Part shown: piece by piece, positions 15,001 to 27,500 of the stretch
How positions within the stretch are numbered: position 1 is the stretch's first letter
Layout of the letters: every line of letters starts with the position of its first letter
Source: Fasciolopsis buskii
Lineage: Eukaryota > Platyhelminthes > Trematoda > Plagiorchiida > Fasciolidae
Assembly (NCBI GenBank): GCA_008360955.1
Contig: LUCM01004023.1
Coordinates: 78,403-142,402 of the forward strand
Direction: 5' to 3'
Length of the DNA: 64,000 nucleotides
Made by a program: the position numbers and the translations under genes
Notes under the pieces: generated by a model
Seen by the model: only the letters and a program-made list of their open reading frames with translations
What the model was told of the DNA's origin: nothing
Database searches by the model: none

Positions 15001-15500
15001 CTCGCTACAGACCAGAACGAGCCACAACAAGCGGTGCTGAAAGGCAACCGACTCACCTATTTAGCATTAACTGGATCTTGTGTATCTCGGAATGAGTGGG
15101 CGAATTCACTACACCGCTCAAATGGTACACTGAAATCAGTGTAGCGAATAGTTGCTGTTATTATCAATACCTTGGTGCGCTGTTTCTTCGTTCGAATTTC
15201 CGAAACGCTATGCGTGTGGGAATTTAACCATTAAAAAGGTGAAATAACTCGCGTTATTTGACTTATCTCTTGACACCGTAGAAACAGTTGAGGTGCAGTT
15301 ATTAACTGGATGTTTGTTTTTGATAGGAGTTAATCGCTTTGACGCCAGAGGTACACTGTCTTTTTATCTCCGATTCTTGCGCATCATTTTTGGTGACGTG
15401 ATTCAAGTACCGTTCATTATTTGTGTAGTGACATGCTCATTTTGAGTTCTTGCCAGTTTTACGTTCCTTGTAAAATGTCAGCTATACCTCTCCTTGTCCA
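6062..15500. other. No recognisable gene
   Basis: About 9.4 kb of AT-rich sequence with only short open frames, none over about 115 codons. I find no RT, endonuclease or transposase motif, no RNA gene and no long tandem repeat. It is probably intergenic or intronic DNA with repeats too decayed to read by eye. Confidence 0.5.
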
Positions 15501-15537
15501 AATATAGAGTAGACAAATTGTTCGACCACGGATTTGA

Positions 15538-18500
15538 GTGAAACGTTCACTACCTATGCTGCCAAAACTCACAAGGAGAACCGGTATGGACTCCGTAAAG
15601 AAGCAGAAAAGAGTACCTACCACGAGGAGGCAAGCAGTGAGAATGCAGCCGCAGAAGCCCCAGGCAGGGTCCATTAGTCATGACCGAAAACCACTGGTAG
15701 CAAACCTAAGGCCATATGCAAAGGTGGCAGGCAAGATTGAGAAGGTGGTCCCAGGTCTAGTTCTAAACTAAATTTAAATTATTACATGGGCGTTTGCGCC
15801 AACCCAGTAAGGAGGAGTGCAAAATAGACATAGAACAAGAGTAGAGATTTCCAATGAAGATAAACGAAATTCGTTTGGAGGAGACTAAATGATTTCGCAT
15901 GGAAAGTCTAAGACTTTAACTACTTAGCCGAGTAATTAAAACAGCTCCTAACCGCAAGCCGTTATTCCGCAACCGCGGAAACTCCTTTATCCACAAATGA
16001 AAGGCTTGGTTGGAATTAGGCTGGAGGCACTCCCGCAATGTACTGAGGGTTGCTGACTTTCCGTCAACTGTTGGCATTAGACAAGTACACGGAATTGGAG
16101 TATACATTTACGAAACTCCAAAAAGCTTAACTGGTCAGCAAGGCGGATTCTAATAGAGTTCATTGAACAGTCCTATAGGGTAGTCTGCTGTCGGCTGCAT
16201 TCAAAGTTATATAGTGGATAGGAGGCAGATTTTGCATAGTGCCAAATGAGTCTAGGAGCTATATGAAGGCTGGACCGGAGCAGAAAGGTTGCTTCTCTAA
16301 ACAGAGGCACGGGAATAACCCTAGGGACAGACATCCCGAGGCCCGTCACTAGCTGCCAAGATTCTACGGAAATGGTAATGTCTGAAGGTAAACTACAAGA
16401 TTTTCGCTATCCGCATTTAGAAACGAAACCGAAACCCACATTGATTGAACACCTTATAAAGGGTCTCGCTAGGGTCAGCCGGACCAGGATACCTACAAGT
16501 GTCGCCAGGAATACTGCAACAGACTGCATTGTCAAAACTGCGAGTCCCTACGGGCCTTGAGCTCTAGGTGCAAAAAGGTTTAAAACACGGAAACAATTAC
16601 GAAAAGGAGGCTAATGTGTTGGTGATCTACTCAGACACAAGTGCCCTCAGGAACAGATGGTTGGAACTGGAGGGAACAGCTGACGAAAGTAAAGCGAAAA
16701 GATTTGGAATTTCCGAGACTTGGCTGACCGAAAACAACCATATCTTACGTGAAGCGCAGTAAAATGATAACTTCTGTAGGCTGGAAAAAAATTAGGGAGA
16801 CGTATAGTCGTGTTTTGACAAGTCTCTTTAGAGAGAGGTTGGATCAGAAGGGGGCCAGAGTCAACCTGGGCCCAGTGAGTTCGCTCTTACTTGCTGTCAT
16901 CGTGGGGTTGAATGGACACATGAATATCGTTGTATGATTGCAAGGGGCTTTATCCCTTAAGAGTCTGACGACGTCCAGGAGACTGCGGCATTAGAATGCA
17001 TAGCTAACTGCGCGAATTTCACTCTCATCATGAGCCACTTCAACCTTCCGAGAGAATGAGACAAAGTTAGTTTTCTACAAGCTAGGTCCGAGGAAGCCTT
17101 CTTTCAGTGGCCACATCAAGGGGCCGTTGTCAAGCACGTCAGAAGGAACATCAAATGTGAAGCAGGCACAACCCAGCGCTTCTGGACTAAGTCATTTCCA
17201 GATAAGAAAACGATTTCTTCCTCAACCAAGTATGAGTGCCCAAGTAACAATGAGAGTAACGCTCCGACTGCGTAATACGGGTACGATTTTTATTAAACGA
17301 AGAAACTTTTTCAGGCCGCACATAGGAGCCATCCTGTTCAGAGCAGCGCAAAGAAACTTTAGAGTGGAGGATAATGTGGACACAGAGAGACGGTGACTGA
17401 AAATTAGGTGTAGTTTCTACGAGCTACAGTATCCATTGTTCTCCTGGAGAACGGAGACAGAAGCATCTCTCTGGGCCGGTTAACAATGGTAGTTCGCCAT
17501 GCAACTAAATAGCGAGACCAAAGCTAGCGTGCTTACGGTAGCATTGGTAAAGTGAGCTAGAAGAGGGCTGGGAAGGCTCCGAGCAGAAAACCCGAAGCTC
17601 TTGATGGCATGCGATCGACGATCACTGACCTACTAACAGTTATTGTTAGCCGGATTTTAAGTATTTCATTTCAGCCCATTTTGAATTAGGTGCCAGTAGA
17701 ATGAAAGATTGCGACGGTGGTTGCTATTTTCAAGGAGGCAGCGATCGCTGGTTACTAACTGTTGACGAGTGAGCCGGAAATGCACGATGTGCCAGTGTTT
17801 GTAGAAGCTGAATAAGAAGTAATATTGCAAGCAATTGACGAAGCAAGGTCCATCACCGTGTCTTTCAAACCTGGTTGGTTTCTTGCTGACTGCTAAAATG
17901 GATAAAGGGGACGTAGTTGAAGTTTTCTGCCTTCATTTTACCAATGTTTTCGGCTCGAAATACCATCAATTGACAGCGCACGAATGAAGTCCTGGGCGAC
18001 GTTTAGCTTAGTTTTAAGGTGGGTGACCAGAATTCAGATCAGAGAAACACTGCTAGCTGTGTCTCCCAGGAGCCAATTCTGGGACAAATGCTGTTTTCTA
18101 TGTAATCAAACGGTTTGGCGACAATGGTAAAACATTACTTTGGGAAGTGCTCGAATCTAGTAGAAGATAGTGATAGAAGAAAGTTGGCAGGGGATACAAA
18201 AACCTAATTAACGGGGATATTAAATGGGGTACCACTAAATGACTCTAAGAGTCGGTTGCCCACTCAGGCCTTGGACTGATTGCCAGGCACAGGGAGAAAC
18301 GTTCGGCAAGTAAAATCAATATTACTAGCTAGGTCCTGGTGATGGTGACTTTTTGCTTCGAGTGGACAGAACAGCATAAGAAAGCTGTAATCAGAGCGAG
18401 TAGAGTGTTGTTTGGCCAAAGCCCGCTATATCGTGTACAAAGCCGAAGGTGCTCAGCTCTATATGTGGGTCGGTTTTCAGACCTCAGTTTGAGTGCCGCT

Positions 18501-18960
18501 TGCAGGCTTGGTCCTCATTCTTAGAAAAATGCGCCGTGTTTGGAGCAAATTAAATGGCTGGCAATACGAATTGTATAGAAGCAATTAGGTAAGGGCTACC
18601 AGATGAGGATGAAGATATGAAAAATGTTTCACCGGAAGTGAGTAAAGGAAGTGTTGGCGTCATGGCAACGTCCGAAATAATATACCTGAGGGTAGTCAGC
18701 GCAGGCGCTGTTTGCGCAACCCTTGGAGCCACGGACCAATCGAAGTAATCTCTCGTAGGCATGATGTGGGCTAGAGGTGCCGCTCAAGTTATTTAATACC
18801 AGTGGCGTTAATGAGCAGGACAGCTTGAACGAGGGGTTCGTGAGAGCGCATTCCGTACAAGCTGATAAGACCCTGTTAGACGCAAAATGAGATGAAGTAT
18901 TTCCTGGGATAGGCAGTTTTACAACTGGCAGGATCTCCAGCTGGCTGTTCACTATGTACG
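15538..18960 (+). mobile_element. Degenerate CR1-like non-LTR retrotransposon I
   Basis: This is a heavily decayed copy whose parts lie in the right order on the plus strand. A basic open frame (15,538-15,771) may be a remnant of the first ORF. At 16,611-16,765 is the start of an AP-endonuclease domain, with SALRNRWLELEG and GISETWLTEN matching the 'ARSLRNK...ITETWLT' pattern of CR1-like endonucleases. FNLPRE at about 17,040 corresponds to the 'GDFNLPR' metal-binding motif with the first Gly and Asp lost. VSQEPILGQMLFSM (18,063-18,104) matches the RT motif 'GVPQGSVLGPLLF', and LAGDTK (about 18,184-18,201) sits where the catalytic FADD box belongs. C-terminal RT sequence (LEQIKWLAIRIV, about 18,540) follows. 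Frameshifts and stops occur throughout, so it is dead. The boundaries are approximate. Confidence 0.65.
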
Positions 18961-21485
18961 GATGGTATAAGCTTAATTTACAGGCTGACCGTTTTTGCCC
19001 AGAGGATCTCCAGTTGCTAATTTTCTTAAATCCGCCTGGTACTTCGTCATTCTCAGGTCCAGTGGCGAGCGGCTTTGCCCGCCTTTGTGTCTGGCACTTC
19101 GGATTGTATTTTGAATCAGACCAGGGAAGAGGAGACATTGTAGGACAATCTCTTAGAAGTCCCTCGAGGTACTTCCGTTATCACAGTAGATGTGCAGAAT
19201 GATACCACAAAAAATAACACAACCGCACTCATTGTTAAGAATGGTTACCCAAGTTCCAACATTTCAGTACCCTAAGTGATACCTGCAGTTCGGGTCAACC
19301 TCACACAAACGATTGGCACCGTTTTTTGTGAATCTGGCGAAAAGTGCCGTTGCCTGTAACCGCCCTGAGCATATTGTGAACGGGTTCTTTCAGCTGATCC
19401 TGTCCAGGTGCGGACGCATTGCTACCCACACCATGCTTTTGCTGTTTGTGCTTCTTTTATTCCCTTACCAACGGTTTCGTGCAGTTATTGTTGCCTCAGG
19501 TATTCGCGTTAGTTGTTTTGGCGGCCAGTTCTCCCAATACCTTTGTACGCTACAGACATTGGGTTTATATGTCCATGACTAGCTTGGATGCGCTTCATGT
19601 CCAGTTATTGCACCTTCTATGTTTTCCTGAGACCCATGGTCTGAGGTAGCAACTAGCTTTGTTTTGGGTGCAGCTCGCACAACCGTTTTCACCAAACGTC
19701 AGGGCTAGCCCCTAGGTTATGTTTGATTCCGTCGCAATTCAACTCAAATTCCGAATAATAACAGTAATGATAGTAATAATAGTGCGTATTTCTTGATTTG
19801 GGAGAACCATGTGCAATGCAAGACCACGTTTTACAAGGATGATACACAGCAAAGGCGAATAACAGAAATAAAATAGATAAAAGGATGAGTGCGACCTGGA
19901 GTTATCGTGAAAGCATGCTGGATAATGAAATGAGAGGCTGCAAAGCAATGCGGAAAGTGCACGCATGCCAGTGAGATACAAAAACTAAACAACTAAGTTC
20001 CAGGGGCCATGCACAGTTTCCTGTGACTGTCTGCAAGCAGCAGACTACAAGACATTTCGTGTTTAAGTGCGCTAAATGTTCACATTGCTGGCTCAAACCA
20101 TGGCTGGGACTTTAGGGTGAATGTCGAGATATGACCGGGGTCCCAAGAAGACATTAATTTTATGTAATGGACGGAAAAGTTGAGCTGAGGAAATGAGAAG
20201 GAATGATAATGCGATAGTTGGATGAAAGTAGTGAAAACCAGGTGGAACGCCATGTAAAGTGGGAAAGACGCATTTGACAAAAATAAACTGCCGAAAGAAT
20301 GATGAAATTGAAGGAAAACTGTCAAGATTATCTCAAACTATCTGGAGGATTTTTTATAAATCTTTGGAAACGGAACTCCCAAGGTCACTGATTGCATTTA
20401 CGTGCGGACGGCGGTGAGCCGTACTGGGAAGTAAGTTGAAGAACAGGAATTTTGTGTAAGAACGGTCCTTAAATGCACCGGCCCAGAATTTTCTCTGTCT
20501 TATCATTCTGTTGCCGCAGTTTTGGTCTTAGTCAGCAGTACGGGTAAAGAATATGAGGTGCGCGAGCTGTTCCGAAGGCGGTAATAATCGTGCTTCTGCC
20601 CAAACTCAAAGACGCGAGTTAAGGTGTCCAATGCGATGTTCGGCGCGGTTTCGGTGGAATGAGACAGTGCTCGAAAGCCAGTTCCAGCTAGCAAGTTCTT
20701 AGCAGGTCTGATAAGATAGCAGATTTAGAACTGCCATTGCGTGGATGGAACCGGCAACAATGCGTCTTCTACGTGTACTGGATCTGATTCGCAAAAACGA
20801 GAAGAAGTCTGGCTGGGGTGCCAGCTTGCGGTTTCGGTGATCATTGGACGGCGACAACAGTCGTGCAACATTGTGTTTCTATTCTGTAAAATTTGCTGAC
20901 TAAAATTGGGCTACGGTAGCAGCTTTCGGTGTAACTCTGGGCTTGGGGCCACCAAGAACGGTTTACTCAGCCTGGCCAAACAAGTAGAGAGGATAACACG
21001 GCATGGAAAGCAAGACGTAAACAGTCTGAAGGCGTTTAAATTCACGGAATGTGATGAAAACATCGACCCATCCAAAAGTAAGTTCGCATTAACGTCAGCC
21101 CACATTGGGAATGACTCAGTGGTTAGTCACCTAAGCCAACGGTAGCGGGGGTACATCCACCACAGGGAAAGTCAAAGAATGCATTAGCGTGGACGTGAGA
21201 GAAAGTGGGGATAAAAGGGGTAAAGCTGAACCCCCAGAATCCTAGGTGTTGATCTCAGGAAAGAATCACTCATGAACTAGAATTCCAACCCTTGTTCGCA
21301 AGCCTTGTCTAGTCCAATGTTACCACTTGTCAGATTAATTAAGAGCAGGACATTCAGTAACTTTGCCAGCTGGGCTTTGGACTGGGCTACATTTGGGCAC
21401 GATTGCAATGAACTAGGGAGTTTTTCCCCGCAGTTTAGATTAAACAACTGTGAAGAATTTTACCTTGGTCGATAGTTGAGTCAGG
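18961..21485. other. No recognisable gene
   Basis: Short open frames on both strands without recognisable motifs. A 169-codon minus-strand frame at 18,629-19,138 is largely antisense to the tail of the CR1-like copy before it and is not taken as a gene. Confidence 0.45.
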
Positions 21486-21489
21486 GTTA

Positions 21490-24040
21490 TTCATACCTAG
21501 CAGTATCTACTGCGGGAAGGATACGGGGAATTGCCAGCGTTGTGTGACAATTGTGGCAGAGTGAACATTAGTGCGGCATGATAGAAGAGAAGTGCAGGAT
21601 TTAATTTAACTCGACGAACCCATGATGGTTCATGTCCAAGCAGCTCACATCTGGCCCTGTAGTTTAGGCCAGATGAAGGACCTAGGTGATTTTTAGTGAA
21701 TGCACACTGCACATTTTCCAATGCGCTTCGATCGATTTTACGCATGTGCATGAAGATAATCGGGCACTACTCGAGCTGGGCACTAACATGGGACTAGAAG
21801 TTGATAATTCTGCAATCTTGAATGTAGAATGACCTTACGATCATTGCAGCCTTTCTTTTAGCTATGGCGGTTTTGCGGCGGGCTTACTGGTGGAATTTGA
21901 AAGGGCAGGAGTATTGTAATTCTGCCTTTAACCGCGTGTGATACAGAAATGGGCACGCCACTTATGGGAAGGGAGCCTGAGGGAACATGGCATTTGTATA
22001 TAAATAGGAAACTCTCGTTAGCAAAGAACTTCGTAAGCCACTTGGAACATCAACTATCAAGAGACTATAGGTCTTCATTGATAAATGCAGGAGTGGAGCT
22101 GAATGAAGCAGCCTCAAAAGAGTGGACTATTTTAATGTCATCGGCAAACAGGAATGGCGTGCATTGACGAATAACTTCAAAGATATCATTAATGTATAGT
22201 AGGAATAGGAGAGGACCAAGGGCGCACCCTTGAATGGCCCAGCCGGTAAAAGCATAGAGCTGGGAAAAATAGCCGCTGGTATTTTCTACCCGGAGGCAAT
22301 CCGAAAGACAGGATGATAGACAAGATTTGATTTCCTCCTTCATTTATCCTAATTTTAACCAGGAATCGGGGGTGGGAAACGCCGTCAAAGGCTGTTGAGA
22401 TGTTGAAAAAGACCTTGAGCCTCGACCGAAGGGGCTCAGTACTATGGGTAACTAGGTTCAAGAAGTCAAACTGACAGATGATGCAGAATCAGCCCCTCAG
22501 GAAGCCATTTTGGCAAGCGCGAATATGGTTTTGATTGGTAAGAAAGTTAGCTAACTGTTCTTTAACAACTTATTCCATGATCCTGGATAGGACTGGAGTG
22601 TGGTTATTGGAGCAGGAATTTTTAGGATCATGGACAGAATCCTTTTTGTAGTATGAAACAATAATGAAGGTTTTCCAATGTGACGGGAAAGTAGCGCCAG
22701 ACATGGAGATCGAGAACAGATTTAGAATGAGCGGATAAAAATCAGCATTAGCGGCGTGCAGTAGCACTGATGGAATATCAGCAGATACAGGCCTATGAGA
22801 TGGCTTGACAAATTTCACCACTGTCATGATGCCAGCAATGTCGAAAGAAATGGAGGGCAGCCTAACCGAAGTTAGCATGGGGTGGATTTCAGAGTGTGAC
22901 AGACTGGTATTAATGAGAATGGCAGAGTACGTACTGAATACTCCTGCGATGTCTACAGGAAACTCTGCATGGGCTGTTGAATATGATGAAGTTCGGAATG
23001 GCCGATGAGTTGGGTTGGGAGCGAGCTTTGAAAACATGGGAAGTCTTCCAAACTGGGCTAGGCTACCCGAGAGCTGACATTTCCTGCCTTTTTAATCTTA
23101 GTTCGAATTCACTAAGAAATTCTTGTTGCAAACGGTTGACAAGCCTTAACAGCAGGATGTCTCGCTTCTTAGTGAAGATTTTCTGAGTCTTCAAAGTTTC
23201 ATCTGTAGCTGGCAACCTTTTGTTGAGTGATCGCAGCGGATAGACGATTAATGGTTAAACGGGATTTTGGTCAAAGTTCATCTGCCGCATTCTGCGGGTC
23301 AGGCGATGAAAATAAGATGGACTACTCAATGGTTTGCAGACCATCACGGATTTACTTCCAAGGCTTCGAACTATCGGAAGGCACAATAGGGTGTGTATAC
23401 ATGGGTGAAGAAGGTTTGTTGCTGAGGGGGAGTGCTATGCGCAAAAACTATTTCTAAAATATTCTGAAACGTTGTTTGAGCGGTCACATTCTGAGTCCAT
23501 CCTTTGACGTGCGCTTCAAGAGCAAAGCCGAGTAGGTTGGGTGGAGCGGGTAAAGGGGACCAACGAATTTTAGGGGCATTGAAGTCGCCTTCAATTATCT
23601 TACTGCTGGAGCGGAGATCAGAAAGATGAAGGAAGGCTTTGGTGAGATGAGATATAAAAGTATTTGGGTTAGGAGACCGGTGGACACATATGGATTGGGA
23701 TCTCGGGTAGTTGTATCAGATCCCAAAGCGTGTCAGGGATAGAATCAACCAGTGGGTGCAGGAGAACTGAGGATTTGTGTGGCCGCTTCACATAGGCTAG
23801 GCAACCGCCTCCCCTACGACTTGATCTATTTTTCGGCAAGGACTGTAACCCGATAACAAAAAGGACGAATTGAGCTGCAGTCTGTTAGCTAAGTTTCTTA
23901 TCAAGATGAAACCGTGAGGGTTTCTATATGCTAACAGTCTTACCTCTCTTAATTTATGAGTTAGTGAGCGTTAGTTCATGAGGGGTGGGCAGAATTAAAA
24001 GGAAATTTTAAGTCCACGTGTAGTCCAAGAGGTGGCTACT
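21490..24040 (-). mobile_element. Degenerate CR1-like non-LTR retrotransposon II
   Basis: Read on the minus strand, the domains run in order. The endonuclease start (about 24,030) has LKISF followed by LREVRLLAYRNPHG; GYSPCRK and GGGCLAYVK (about 23,810-23,850, across a frameshift) come next; then GDFNAPKIRW (23,560-23,592). RT fingers lie at 22,570-23,037 with the 'P..WK..I...YKK' region. RT palm at 22,065-22,460 has LGPLLFLLYIND and an intact FADDIKIV catalytic box (about 22,120-22,160). The thumb or C-terminal region at 21,497-21,751 has LENVQCAFTKNHLGPSS, matching the usual 'LE.VQRRFTKR..GL' pattern. Several frameshifts and stops make it non-functional, but it is better preserved than the plus-strand copy at 15.5 kb. 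Confidence 0.8.
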
Positions 24041-24137
24041 GTCGGGGTCAAATAATCGACGGATAAAGTATTGGTTCGGATGGTGCATATCTGTAATAAG
24101 GGAGTGAGGTCAAGTATACTGGCTATCGAGGGACTGT

Positions 24138-24503
24138 CTAAGACAAGGGATTTGTGGACTGAAACGCAAGGTGACAGAAGAAGCTCGGGCGTTTATGAGC
24201 GCATTTCAGAGGATATCTGTATAGGGGATTAGGTATCAGTGGAGGCTGGACGCTGTTAGATGGTTGATTGGTGACCTTGTCACGACGGAACTGGCAATCT
24301 AGGTGGATGGTGGGGAAGGGGCATTGGGAAATTCCGGATAAAAATCCGGTTATAGGGTAAATGCATGTATGTTTTGGGATATGCGTTAATTTTGGAATTC
24401 GCATGAGTAAGACATTATTTGTTAGTTGCGACAATTGAGATGAGCGCTGGGCAAAGGTGGGTCGGGAAAGAGATCTCATGATAGGTTGTGGACCACAGAG
24501 CAA
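24138..24503 (-). other. Pro/Ser-rich open frame upstream of CR1-like II
   Basis: This 121-codon frame lies just 5' of the CR1-like endonuclease on the same strand. It is rich in Pro, Ser, Thr and His. Its position fits a remnant of the element's first ORF or 5' untranslated region, but no motif confirms that. Confidence 0.25.
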
Positions 24504-27500
24504 AATACTGCCTTTCAGAGTTTGCCAGTCAGTCTGAGGGGAGCCAGAGCTACATAGTGCTAAGTTATGAGGTTAATGATAGTTGAGGTGAAGATATGGA
24601 TGTACAGGAGAACTAATGGGCATTGGAGTGGCGGAAATACTTTTAAATAAGACTGACTAGTAACTGGGTCACAGTAGAGGTGATAACCGGTGGGCCGTAA
24701 ACATGGAGGGGCATTGGAATTGTATTGGAAGGTAGCAATTGTTACTCTTGTGCATTACTGCTTTAAGTTTAACTTCTGTTGCACTTTGGTTCAGCCAGTT
24801 TCCAGGGTTTTATATCTGGCTGTCTCAGGCTGGGTGGGCACTCCTGTTGGATTTGTCGTCATCTGCCGCTCTCGGCCGATAGTTTTCTTCCATAATTGTT
24901 TCTGAAACCGCTTAAGTCATTGTATCTTTAGGCTTTCTTCTTGTTCCCCAGGCCTTGCAGCTAACTGTTTGTCTTGGTTCATCTACTCATGTTCTATGTA
25001 ATGCCCATTGTCAAGGACGTTGCCCTTGTTTCATTGCCTTTGGAGCTCAAAATGAATTGAGCATTGCCAGCTGGGGCTCTTCATAACACAATTTTGTAGC
25101 CTTCAGCTCAAACAACGAAGGCTTGATATTCGTTTTTGCACTGTGCTGAAACCTGCTTATGTACGCTGAACTGTTGTGCCGTTGCCAAAACATAGTGGGC
25201 AACTGCAATGTCAGTGCAAAACGCGCCAGCAGCAGATTCTTTCATGAACTAACTTCTAGTATTTTGCTACTGATGCTGATGTAGACATCCCAGCCATCAA
25301 GAATATATCCATCAAATAATGACAACCATAAAATCTTGAGTACCGGGAGGCGTGCGTGACGGCACTATCACGGTCTTGCGTGCATGAAACAGGTGAAAAA
25401 TGGATATAAGAGGTATTTGGTGCAGTGGAAGGCGAAAGCTACGTGAGAGGCAGTGCAGACGTAATACGATGGAAGGGTAAAGGTAATTTTCTAAGAAAGG
25501 TGTACAGCGTATTCTTTTAAAACCCCACAGGCTGTACATCAAGAAGTTCGAGGATGAACAGGAGTGCTGAAGTATATTGCAGCAGGAATTGTAAGTGGGT
25601 TTTAAAATTGCGATGAAAACTTCTGTTGGATGCCAAACATGCCTATTATCAAAATGCGAGAGCAAGTTAAATGTATCCATAGCCATTCTCTGAAATTGGG
25701 AATAGCTACGGAGAACACTGAAGCGAGACTTCAAGAGGAAGACAAGGAACTTTGTCCCTCGATCCAAGAGATTGGATGAAGGACAGTTCTCCCAACTGCC
25801 GAAATTGCAAAAGATGTACTGAGTGACGTGTGCCAGTGAACATGTAAAGAATCCAGTGCAAAACCGCATCTGTTTTGCCGGTAAGCAGAAATCAGCCTGA
25901 ACTTATTGTGAATATACCTCAGTGGAGTCCTTCTTTATGCTCCTAAAGTGCCTTTTTTGCCGTGAGTGAAAGCATTAGACTATATAACTGTCACTTTCGG
26001 ACTCGCTGGAATGACAAAGGTTATCTAGCCTCAGCGCTGTCTCCAGTAATAAACCAATCCTCAAAATCTGCAAATCCAATCCAAGTGATATCTACGGAAC
26101 TGCCCGGATTTCATTTTGGTTTCAGCTTAATTTTTACAGCCTGTTGGGGAAGTCCGTGAAATGACGGGTAAAGGAAAGTCAGGAATAGTTTCCGGCCTTG
26201 CATAAGTATCCCCAGTGCTGTCTTATTGTAATGTGGGGTTTTGGTCATTGCGTGCCGCGCAGATTAAGAATTTATCATGTCTTTCCGGTACTGCTTGTGA
26301 CAGCGTGCATTTTAGTCAATCCCGGCGATCCTCTGGCCATTGGTATTCAGGTGATCCCGTGCTTGAGTTAGCGCAGCCCACGTGGCGAGCGTGCCCTGCA
26401 GGGACGCGGGAAACCTGAATGCAGGATCATGCAATAATGAACAGAATTCGTCTTCCATAGGTGCCAGCTTGGCTTTATGGTGATTTCTAAACTAGAGACA
26501 AAAATAAAGACAAATAGGGACATACGTCAATCCTGGATTGTCCACACGGGAAAAAAATCAAAGGAGCGGACTGTAGATCGTGCTCATATCTTGAATCTAT
26601 GGATGATTAATAATCTTGTTCGCATCAGCTGCGATGTACCAAGGAGAAATTAAAAACATGAGACAGTATGATGTGAAAAGAGGAGTTAAGGTGAATGGAC
26701 TGCAGTTAACGCCCTAAGTTGGTCGTGGATACTTATAAGGGGTGCTTTAGTTAAGGCTGACGTGGACTTTTGCGGCAAGATGACCAGGGTCTGTCAGGGT
26801 TTGTGCCGTATTGTTGCAGTTTTCGTTGTCACGACTAATTATTTTGTTACATGAAAGTTGGAAGCTATTCGAGACTTTTCAGGCAAAGCTTCGGGGTCAC
26901 TATAAAAGCTGACAGCTTCCTGGATCAGCCGTTCTGCAATCCCGAGGCAATGAGGGAAATAGCAGGACTTGAAATACAAAATCGACGTGTAGAGAATCGC
27001 AGAAGACGGACTGAAGTCTAGGTTCATCTAACTTTTGTTTCACACGGTTTTCATAGAAATTAAATTGCAACATAAGGCTTGCATTGCGCAAAGGTTGGTA
27101 ACATGTATTAGGTTATTAAATGACCTTTTCGGGCAGCTTGCATTTACAACGATCGGCCTATCCGGAGTGCGGAAGACCATGAAAACGTTAGGATAGAGAG
27201 AATGAAGGAGTTCTATTATCAGATGGTGTAATGAAGTATGAAATTCGTCCATCCAATAGGATGTTGACTCTTCAGCCAAACAAAATTGTCAGTGTTCTTT
27301 GCATGCGGTCCCTTCAGGGAAAGATTGCAGTAGCGGCATATATTAGAGGGTATCACAGGTTGGGGATAACAGTAAAGATAGGCGGGGTATGCAAGATTAT
27401 ATAAAATGCTGTGACCGTTGCAATTCCAGTTCACCCCGACTGCAGATAAGAAGTCGTCACTAGAAGCAGTCCTTGGGCAGTTTGCTGGGGCATCCTGGTA

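Noticed and set aside
18629..19138. A 169-codon minus-strand frame
   Set aside because: Mostly antisense to the decayed C-terminal part of CR1-like element I, with no motif of its own.
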